From: Gentiana macrophylla
Lineage: Eukaryota; Streptophyta; Magnoliopsida; Gentianales; Gentianaceae
Length of the DNA stretch: 64,000 nt
Reading direction: 5' to 3'
NCBI GenBank assembly: GCA_026214975.1
Contig: CM047808.1
Span: 8,396,267 to 8,460,266 of the forward strand
Within the stretch, counting starts at the first letter, position 1. Every line of letters begins with the position of its first letter. Under the pieces are notes generated by a model. That model worked only from the letters and a program-made list of their open reading frames with translations. It was not told the DNA's origin and did no database searches. Both the position numbers and the translations under genes were made by a program. This document shows, piece by piece, positions 56,144 through 64,000 of this stretch.

Positions 56144-56467
56144 TCATTGGTGTGGGACAGAGACAACCATTTGAAATTGCCTCAGCGCAGGTGCTCCGAT
56201 GATCATGTTATAATTTGACTGAAGATCTACAACCAGGAAGTTTACCTTTTCAGTTCTAAACGGGGCATAGTCCCCCATTTGTACATCCAGATCAATGGCC
56301 CCCTTGACCTGTATCCTGTGATTCGTAAAACCCTCAAGAGTACCATTGTACGGCCTTAAGCTGGAATCGGCAAATCCCAACTCTTTGAAACAGTTGTAAT
56401 ACAGAATATATCTGCATGCTCCAGTGTCTATCATCACTCGGTTGACTCGGAACCTATTCGTGACCAC
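56144..56467 (-). CDS. Tat Gypsy aspartic protease
   Basis: A 107-codon open stretch. VNRVMIDTGACRYILYYNCF has the catalytic DTGA, near 56427. LRPYNGTLEGFTNHRIQVKG gives the flap region, and YNMIIGAPALRQFQMVVS is the second hallmark (family YNAIIGRP). It sits between gag and RT in the normal order. It would cut the Gag-Pol precursor in the cytoplasm. Confidence 0.82.
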   Translation of the reverse strand: MVTNRFRVNRVMIDTGACRYILYYNCFKELGFADSSLRPYNGTLEGFTNHRIQVKGAIDLDVQMGDYAPFRTEKVNFLVVDLQSNYNMIIGAPALRQFQMVVSVPHQ

Positions 56468-56566
56468 CGAGATACTCAGACATGAATCCTCTACGTTCGT
56501 TGCCGTTACGAGCTCACTCTTAGTGAAAGCGAGTGGTCGCTCACTCCCCCGTAAGACGGGAGGTTT

Positions 56567-57480
56567 CTACGCATGCTTGTTGATAGACCCTATTCTGTAT
56601 TTGATCTGATTGTTACTGGGAGGACTTACTGTGATGATTCGGATCTCTCGGTCATATTGACGTGCTTGTCGCTCGTTTCGATTTGCACCTCCATCATTTT
56701 TTCGGTAATGATCATGACAACCCCGGGCCAACAAATTTTCAAATTCTCTTTTTAATTGGTAGAAATCCTCGGTATCATGACCTCTGTCCTCGTGGAAAGC
56801 ACAATATTTGGACTGATCATGCCTTCTATCTGGTTTCATGGGGAAGGGCTTCGGCAGCTCATCTTTTATTTCATGCATCAACTGTGTGTAGGAAACCTTG
56901 ATGGGAGTCCAATTTTCCTCCTTGAATTTTTCAGGTTTCTTGAGGTCTCGATCTCTGTTCCCCTGAGATTCACTTGGTGGGCTTCGCACAGCCCTTTGTT
57001 TTCCTTTGTGGGATGATGAAATACTTTCATTCCCTGCCCTCGCAACATATTTCCTAGCTGAACATAGCATTTCTTGGAGATTAGACGGCGGGTTGAGCAC
57101 GAAGTAGGACTTGAGGTACCCCGAACTCAGCCCCGTTCGAAGCTACTCATCACCATATTGTCAGCTAAACCCCTTGTCAGCTCGTAAACCTTGTAGAATC
57201 GCTCACAGTAACTGTGGGTAGACTCGTTGTCTCCATATCAAACCTTGTGAAGGTTGATATGGGTTTTCTTTGGTCCTCCAACTGATTTAAACTCGACTGT
57301 GAATTTGTTAACCAAATCGTCCCAAGATAGAACCGATGCCGGGGGTAGGCGGTGGATCCGTGAGGCCTCTCTATCTTTCATAGCCCCCACAAAGGTAATA
57401 CACCACTCCTCCTCGCTCGAGGTATATAAGTTTATCTTGCTATGAAAGGCTGATAGCCAGTCCAAGGGATCTACCATGAT
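56567..57480 (-). pseudogene. Tat Gypsy gag, two frames
   Basis: The N-terminal core (57477-57238) reads DPLDWLSAFHSKINLYTSSE, WCITFVGAMKDREAS and LSWDDLVNKFTVEFKSVGGP, a Retrotrans_gag-type capsid domain. After a break the C-terminal part (57100-56567) reads NPPSNLQEMLCSARKYVARA and KYCAFHEDRGHDTEDFYQLK, a diverged CCHC-like zinc motif (C-x2-H-x4-H), and ends IKYRIGSINKHA. Sequence to about 57930 may be further N-terminal gag in other frames. It would form the virus-like particle. Confidence 0.8.
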
Positions 57481-58890
57481 AATTAGTAAAATTTGGGTAA
57501 TGAGTACCTCATCGGGGTGCCACGGAGTGGATATCAGGATCTAAGACACTGGTGCCCCAAGTGGGCTTATATTCCTTGGTTGTTCTGCCTCTATGAAGCT
57601 CCTCGATTTGCTTTTTCATTATTGACAATTCAATGGAATTTTCCTTTATGGCGGGGATCTTGACGATACTTTGCGCTACCAGTGATTCTCCATGTCCTTC
57701 CTTCTGGGGTCGACCGATTGCTCGTCTTGGCCATGAGCGGACCGCGACCCTCGACTGCTCCCACTATGATGTGATGTTGAACTAACACGTGGAGGGTTGT
57801 TGCCACGTGTTGTGTCCTAATTGGCCCTCTTGGCCGGTTTTTCTGGTCCCAATGCCTTCCCTCCAACCATGATTTGAAAGGAAACTTGTTGGTAAAGTAA
57901 CCTTTGGGCGGTGCCGGTTGGAGCAGTCTCAAAACCCAGAATCCGGCAAGGATTCAAACGCAATACTGCTCAAATTTGCCTAGAAAACTTGATAGCTTTA
58001 GATTAGTGAGTGTAATAAACCTGGAAAGGCCGAGAGTCTTGCTGAAGATGTTGAATATCACGTTGGTGCTATTACTGCTTTGTTGACGTATGCTCAAGAA
58101 GATTACACAAAATCCTATACGAATGATGCTCCATATGTTGTTTTGAGCCTCAAGAATGTTGAGAGCACCGATCTTTAGGCCGTACAACCCAAAATTTAGA
58201 GTTTTCCCTGAAGTTTGCACCAAACCAGCAGGCAGTGTGCTCGCCGGAGACGCCGTGGAAACGGATTTCACGGCGGTGGTAACGACCGGAGAAGACTGAT
58301 CTTTAACGAATTTCCCGGTAACTGAGCCAACTGATGTCGCGTGAACTATCAGGGTGGCGGTAACGGCAGGGCCGTGTGGATATCTGGCAATTTAGGTGTG
58401 ATTTCTCCGGTAAGGTGGGTGGTGATTGCGGTGGCTGATATGAAATATATAAAGTTTCCGGCACCTGTATGATTATAAACTTGGAGTCGACAAATTGGCA
58501 AGGCTTGGCCTGCATGTATTCATTATTCGTCCGATTGTGAGTTTTTTATAGCTCCTATTTATAGGCATCGGACTAAGCATGATTATGCTAATGACAACAA
58601 TACATAATAAAGTATGATTAAGCATAAACGTGTTCCCGGGTTGAGATATGGTGGTTCACCCTGAAGTCGTCTACCCTTTGTGCGGGTTCCTCGAGGATGA
58701 TCTTGTCGCTAGGAACTGATCGGTTCCCGGCTTGGGGAGTTGAGTCCGGTCTGCCTGTGATCTGTTTGGTGGTTGTAAGTGTGTGGGTGTCCCTCGGACC
58801 ATCAAGGCCTGGCCTTGGTCTGAGGTGACAATGGGCTCACCATCGTTCCGACTCGAATCCCTCCTGGCAACAAGAAGGATGAGGGAGTTG
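57481..58890 (-). other. Gag N-terminus, leader and probable 5' LTR of the Tat element
   Basis: The minus strand has CCTATAAATAGGAGC (TATA at 58556-58563), as expected inside a 5' LTR. LTR ends and a primer site could not be fixed, and no second copy was found on the other side of the element. Within it, the plus strand keeps about 58 codons open to 58176 (ALLTYAQEDYTKSYTN, APYVVLSLKNVES), which I could not assign; it may be host sequence carried by the element. Confidence 0.4.
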
Positions 58891-58895
58891 CTGGG

Positions 58896-59800
58896 TTAGA
58901 TGATTATGATGTCACCTCCGATCGGGTTTGACCCGGGTCTGTGAGACCGCATGCGGGTTTCCCATATCAAAAGGTGTCTCGAATTGAGGATTTGAAATGT
59001 GACTACCAGTGATAGGGTTTGTAAAATGTTGTACCACGGGTCTATAGCCACCAACATCACCCGATTCCGGCACAACCGTGTCATCACGGAAAGTAACATT
59101 TCGATTGCCTTGTGATGATTCACCTCTTCTTGTCATTATACAAAATCTAAATTAAATTTAACGGTTATAAAAAAAATTGAAAAAAACTAACCAATTTTAC
59201 TTATAACTAAAACCGAATTGAAGTAAACGATTAAATCAGAACAATTTCAAATATCGGTCTAGTAAAGTAAATTTGATTATAAAATGGAATTTTTTTTACA
59301 CTTGTAAAAAAAATGAGTTCAATAAAAAATACAAACCAAATTTACGTATAACTAAAACCGTATTGAAGTAACGATTAAATCAGAATAACTTCAAAAATCG
59401 GTATCGTAATGTAAATTTGATTGTTGTTTTTAACAACTAAACAAACTTGATTACCAACAAAAAAACGAGTTTGAGATTAGAGAAGTAGAAGTGTAGAATT
59501 GAGATGAGAGTATGTGTAAAGAATTTGGAAAATAATTGAGGTATTTATAAGATTTTTTTGAAATGGTTTGGAAAAAAAATATTAAAAAAAAATAGTCGTT
59601 TAAAATTAGCCAGTGGAGCCGGTCCAGTTCCAGTTAAAACCGGTTTTGGCCGTGCCGGTCCGGTTCCGGTTCCTGAAAGACCCAAACCGTAGCTAAACCG
59701 GTGAACCGCCGGGCCATCGTACCTCCGGTTACCGACCGTCGGTTACACGAACCGCCGGCCCGGTTTCGAGCCGGTTCGCCGGTTTCGGTTTTGTTTGGCC
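58896..59800 (-). mobile_element. hAT (Ac-like) transposon 5' end, minus strand
   Basis: Read on the minus strand, about 180 bp (59790-59610) are built of CCGGT/ACCGG words (for example GGTCCGGTTCC, AACCGGTTTT), a feature of the terminal region of plant Ac-like hAT elements. A TATA box (CTTATAAATACC, about 59552-59541) and an AT-rich leader follow, then a start at 59136 (MTRRGESSQGNRNVTFRDDT). The frame breaks within 80 codons and no transposase core or BED finger follows before the Tat leader. In the leader, about 80 bp with TAACTAAAACCG...GATTAAATCAGAA are repeated at 59206 and 59345. The outer inverted repeat was not fixed. Confidence 0.5.
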
Positions 59801-60827
59801 AAGTTTACATGTTCATGGCAAATTTTATGGTCACTATTGACTATAAAAGTTAATGTATATTTATCGAATCGCGAGAGATAATAGGTATATGGACTATCTT
59901 TTCACACAAATATTGTTTTACACTTACCAAGAGCCGAAAATGGGCTTCGTTTGGATATTCCACACGCCTGCCATTCTGACCGTAAATGAGTCCGGAAAAT
60001 ATATACTATTCTGGCCAATTTATGGTCAATTCATTATTACACCATTCATTCGACCCAATTTGAGTCAGAATACGATCATTATATTGATTTTATTCTAGTC
60101 GAATTTTGAATATTTTTCATACTCAATACCGGTCGAAAGACATTCGACTAAAATTGAAGACAAAACTTTTAATATTCTCATTCAAATTCAATGTAATTAA
60201 TACAGTACTTTTATATTGTTGTTATCCCCGACCCAATTCTACCGAATGTGCAGAGTATTCGACTCAATATTGGTCGAATGATGCTCGACTATGTATGAGT
60301 TTGGAAAACTTCAAACATTCTACTCAAAATACTACGAATCAACCAGTTATGACTCTCAACACGTATATTACGACCATATTTGCATATGATAATGATAATG
60401 TCATATTCTCGCGTAAAAAAAAAAATAAAGCTTAAATTGGAGAAAAATCTGTATGATAAGATAAAAATTTGTGTGAAAAGATATTCCCCAGATATATCAT
60501 TGCATTTTTCGGGCGCTTTTTAATCCTTTTTTTTTTAAAAATGGTATTCGTTAAAATGTTTTTTTTTTGTGTGTGTGTGTGTGTGTGTGTTTTATTCAAT
60601 TTACACGTCATGCATATGATTATATATATAATATTTTCCTCCACGTTTTTTAAAGGGGAAAAAGTTCCACACTAGTTTATCAAAGCAATTATTGGGGGGC
60701 GCAGCCTTAATGAGAAGAAGACTATCCCTCCATTCCTAGCTTTAATAAAAATAATAATAAAAAAAAACTTATGCCTCCATTATCCAAAATATCAAAACTT
60801 ATTGAGGTTACATAGATTATAAGTACT
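59801..60827. other. Unassigned, TCGAC-rich then simple sequence
   Basis: From 60050 to 60330 words such as GGTCGAA, TCGACT and CGACCCAATT recur on both strands, suggesting subterminal repeats of an unidentified DNA transposon, but no ends were found. A (GT)n tract of about 11 units lies at 60569-60590. No coding pattern. Confidence 0.35.
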
Positions 60828-60835
60828 TGTGTGAC

Positions 60836-60997
60836 CAGTGGCGGACCCAGAATATTTTTTCAGCGGGGTCTGTAAATATTTAACACACTAAATAATTTTT
60901 TTACGGGTTCAAATATTTTTCTATAATAAAACGTAGAAGATGTTTATTTTTAATGCGGCCCACTGACTTCCTATCATACTGCGTAGATCCGCCCCTG
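60836..60997. mobile_element. hAT-type MITE with 8-bp TSD
   Basis: 162 bp. It starts CAGTGGCGGACCCAGAATA and ends GTAGATCCGCCCCTG, the widespread plant CAGTGGCGGA...TCCGCCCCTG element. TGTGTGAC is repeated perfectly at 60828-60835 and 60998-61005, the 8-bp duplication of hAT transposons. The interior is AT-rich and non-coding. Confidence 0.92.
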
Positions 60998-61005
60998 TGT
61001 GTGAC

Positions 61006-61371
61006 ATTCTTGAACTTTGTTTTTAATGCATAACTCAGTGGTAAGAAACAACACATATGGTAAAGTTAATAGAAAGATAAAATATGAATAGATTAAGTTC
61101 AATCTTTTGTTATAAAAAAGATTAAGTTCAATCTTTAATCTTTTCGAATAAGATAGGAGGATTATCTTAATGTTTATATTCAAATAAAATAATTATACCA
61201 CTCCTCTCCTATATAAAGAGAAATAATGTAATCTTTTTGATTCAATTCAATGTCTTTATGTTTCTACAATGCCTATGATTTTCTTCAAAAGTGACATCTT
61301 TGCATTTGAACTGGGATATAAAGTGTTCAATATCTGTATCTGTATAAAAAAATCGATAACTGTAACTGTAT

Positions 61372-61374
<3 letters not shown>
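61006..61374. other. AT-rich intergenic
   Basis: ATTAAGTTCAATCTTT is repeated at about 61091 and 61121. CTATATAAAGAG at 61209 is a TATA-like sequence with no gene following. Confidence 0.35.

Positions 61375-61447
<73 letters not shown>
61375..61447. repeat. (TA)n microsatellite
   Basis: About 36 perfect TA units. Open frames across it on both strands are artefacts. Confidence 0.95.
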
Positions 61448-61449
<2 letters not shown>

Positions 61450-61499
61450 ATACCGACTTCTCTCGGGAAAAAAAATATACCAATAGTCATTACAAACTG

Positions 61500-61965
61500 A
61501 GATACTAAAACATAACTCTTCATTTACATCATCTCGAAACACATAACTCTTCATTTACATCTTACATCATTTTTGAAACTCTAGATACGGGACATTGGGG
61601 GCCCTTTGACTAAGCCTCGACCACCACTAAAACATAACTTTATAGTAACATCATTCTCGAAACTCTAGATACGAGACAATGGGGCTCTTTGGACTAAGCC
61701 TCAACCATTTGTATTAGAACTTGGTTTCAACGACACTCCAATAATTATAATTTAGGGACAATTACCCAAAAAATGACGATATTGATTTAATTGTTAGAAA
61801 AGACACTCAAAACAAACATTTACTTATAGGGACAAAAAATAGGTAGATAGACCCAAATACCCTTAATGAAGAAAAAAAAAATAAATGAAAGGGGAACAGG
61901 GACGCTGAATGTGTTTTGATTTTTTTTGATTTTTTATTTTTTGAAACGGAAGCAGTAGTTGTTGT

Positions 61966-62000
<35 letters not shown>

Positions 62001-62019
62001 CCTCTAGATGTTCAATGTG

Positions 62020-62050
<31 letters not shown>
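61500..62050. repeat. 84-bp tandem pair and poly-T tracts
   Basis: GAAACTCTAGATACG starts two copies at 61575 and 61659, both running through GACTAAGCCTC. Two poly-T runs follow (about 61967-62000 and 62023-62051). They could be A-tails of minus-strand retroposons or assembly-prone homopolymers. Confidence 0.6.
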
Positions 62051-62051
<1 letters not shown>

Positions 62052-62079
62052 GGGACGGAGAAAGTTGTTTTTTTTCCAT

Positions 62080-62285
62080 TGACCACCGTGATGCATTGAC
62101 CACCCCGATGCAGTGACCACCGCAATGCATTGACCTTCCCGATATACTGACTACCGCGATGCACTGACAACCGCAATGCATTGACCACCGTGGTGCATTG
62201 ACCACCACGATGGCGTGACCACCATGATGCCGTGACCACCGTGACGCGTTGACCATCCCGGATGTAGTGATCACCGCGATGCGGT
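62080..62285. repeat. 17-bp minisatellite, about 12 units
   Basis: The consensus TGACCACCGYGATGCAT repeats head to tail with one 18-bp unit. Since 17 is not a multiple of three, no constant peptide is encoded. It starts right after a poly-T run. Confidence 0.9.
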
Positions 62286-62528
62286 GACAAGAAAATTTGC
62301 AACTATTTAACTAGTGAAATTTGATTTTTGCTAATCGGACTGGACCTATCGGGATGCAGTGATTAGCGGGATGAAGTGACATTTGATGAAGCAACACCGT
62401 GATGACATTTGATATTTTTTTGACTTAATTTCATAATATCGATTTCTTTTCTTTATAAAATCGACTTCAAATGGCTATCTTTTGATATAAAACTACGATC
62501 AACACAAATCTTTCACCTTAATTCATTT

Positions 62529-62755
62529 TATGCAGTGACATCGTCAATCATATATGCAGTGATATCAATATTTTATGCAGTGACATCGGCAATCATATAT
62601 GCAATGATATCAATATTTTATGCAGTGACATCGGCAATCATATATGCGTTACATCAACAATTTATGCAGTGACATCAGCAATCATATATGAATGACATCA
62701 ACAATTTATGTAGTGACATCGCAATCAAATATGCAGTGACATCAACATTTTTGTT
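62529..62755. repeat. 44-45-bp minisatellite, five units
   Basis: Units start TATGCAGTGACATC at 62529, 62574, 62619, 62663 and 62707 (variant TATGTAG). Each holds two ATGCARTGAYATC half-units. Further scattered ATGCAGTGACATC copies continue at about 63004 and 63059-63090, with AT-rich non-coding sequence between. Confidence 0.88.
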
Positions 62756-63134
62756 GAACTTTTTGTCCCGAAATTAGGAAGATTTTTCAGGCAAAATCAA
62801 GCTTATGAGCCGCGTCGAGCTATATCGAGTACTTAGCCAGTCGAGTTCGATGTTGCCTTTTTATGGCTCAATCGAGCCCAAACTTTTTTAGTCGATTCAA
62901 GCTTGAGCCTAGGGAGTATCGACTCGACTCGGATCGATTATACCCTAATGTGAATGACATCACACTTATTTTACAAAGTTACCAATTTTCGTATGAAATT
63001 GTATATGCAGTGACATCAACACCCAAATTGCAACAACAAGAACTTTGTAAATTGTATATGCAGTGCCATATGTAGTGACATATGCAGTGACATCGATGTT
63101 ACTTCATCAAATCTCTAACTGTAAATGTAGTGAT

Positions 63135-63613
63135 TGTTGGATCTAACCGTATGTGATGAATCACTTTGATCCAGGATCGTTTATGCTAAACTATCAAGAA
63201 TCTGAACTAAAGATGAAAACGGAAGCTGCACTGAATCAGAAGTGTCAGTAAATCTCTCGTAGGATCCGATCTTCAGATCTACACACTTTCAGGAACTGCT
63301 CAGAGAACCCCTTTGAAATCCTCTCGTAATCTCTCTCGATGATGGGAGATGGAAGAGTTAGAATAGTGTGTGACCCAGGGACCATGACCCTTTATATAGT
63401 TAATTATATTTTAGGTATTTACGATTCTACCCATCAACTAAATGTAAATTACCTCTTAGTCTCTACACATAAAAGGCCCACACCCTAATGATACATCATA
63501 ACCCAATAACCATAAACCGTATTAGATCACTTTTACATCGGGCTAATCTTTATTGATACCATAATAAATAATTATTTCACATATAAGCCCAACGTTGGAT
63601 TAATGATCCAACA
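63135..63613 (-). repeat. 3' LTR of a minus-strand retroelement
   Basis: 479 bp. The plus strand opens TGTTGGATCTAACCG and closes GATCCAACA. On the minus strand the LTR is preceded by CCCAGTGGGAGAT, a good polypurine tract, and contains TATATAAAGGG (about 63400-63390). The element body therefore extends right, beyond the window. Confidence 0.75.
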
Positions 63614-64000
63614 ATCTCCCACTGGGCTATATGTGTAACCTTATAATTATTTATCGGATAACCGAATGAAGCGCCAACTTTGTTGTCATCACAAAAGAAT
63701 GTATCAATGACAATCATGTCCATCAATCCCATCAACATAGGACCAAAGCGGCCTTCGTCACATCTATCGTGACGGGACCCATCAATGACCACATATGCTG
63801 ATAAAACTGAATGACATGGATCATGATGTGGATGCGTAGCATGGAAAATAACATGACATGTGATCTTAACATGTATATTTCCAACTGGTCCAACTTAAAC
63901 TTAACGAGATCAAAACCGTATACCGAGACCAAAGTGTGAAACATCAAAACTTAAATTTCTGCAGAAAGAACTGTAACTTTAACTTTAACCTTAACTTTAA
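63614..64000 (-). mobile_element. Internal 3' end of the same element
   Basis: Non-coding sequence upstream (minus sense) of the LTR, cut by the window edge. The last 30 bases repeat TAACTTTAAC-like words. No domain visible. Confidence 0.45.

Noticed and set aside
61269..61554. Frames on both strands over the (TA)n tract
   Set aside because: Tyr-Ile repeats come directly from the microsatellite.
61807..62302. 155- and 96-codon minus-strand frames with poly-Lys and WSR/GGH repeats
   Set aside because: They are translations of the poly-T runs and the 17-bp minisatellite. The period is not a multiple of three, so no selection for a protein is seen.
62080..62755. CRISPR array
   Set aside because: These are direct tandem repeats without unique spacers in a plant nuclear context.
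63970..64000. Telomere-like TAACTTTAAC repeats at the window end
   Set aside because: The units do not match the plant telomere repeat TTTAGGG/CCCTAAA and are only about 30 bp long.

Overview
The window looks like transposon-dense, AT-rich intergenic chromatin of a dicot-type plant. The evidence is plant-type Ty1/Copia and Ty3/Gypsy (Tat lineage) elements, Stowaway-, Mutator- and hAT-like MITEs, a CACTA end, a Raf-type (CTR1/EDR1-like) kinase with plant intron borders, and no prokaryotic gene organisation. I cannot name the species. A run of 100 N at 45266-45365 marks a scaffold gap. Coordinates and terminal sites were read by eye.

Layout. 0-5 kb: a Stowaway-like MITE, one plausible host gene (a small secreted cysteine-rich peptide, 1269-1559), a TRIM-like repeat with a minisatellite, and a minus-strand LTR. 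5-12.2 kb: two copies of an 878-bp piece of a decayed Raf-like MAPKKK gene (5129-6360 and 11350-12227), separated by two Gypsy LTRs in opposite orientation and a stretch of Gypsy internal sequence. 12.2-20 kb: an LTR-like block, then a complete but broken Copia element (14581-19620, TSD GTTAG), then the next two exons of the same kinase. 20.1-25.3 kb: a second Copia element on the minus strand (20129-25286, TSD AGTGT). 25.3-30.3 kb: unassigned sequence, a CACTA end, an LTR fragment, a Mutator-like MITE splitting a short open frame, and a LINE-like 3' end. 30.3-43.9 kb: a tandem array of one Copia family, with four LTRs and three internal regions between a single pair of GCAGG target duplications. 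44-49.7 kb: tandem repeats, a SINE-like piece and a 1.8-kb minus-strand LTR. 50-58.9 kb: a minus-strand Tat-lineage Gypsy element with gag, protease, RT, RNase H, archaeal-type RNase H and integrase, plus two related antisense ORF units downstream of pol. 58.9-64 kb: a hAT transposon end, a hAT MITE with a perfect 8-bp TSD, microsatellites, two minisatellites sharing a core motif, and the 3' LTR of another element that runs off the window.

Almost nothing here forms a pathway; the window is a record of nested insertions. The kinase remnant is the thread: its exons at 11.5-12.1 kb and 19.6-20.0 kb lie in order and were pushed apart by transposons. Many reading-frame breaks in otherwise near-identical copies sit at CAG/CTG sites. 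This suggests that part of the apparent decay is base-calling error at methylated CHG positions rather than real mutation.
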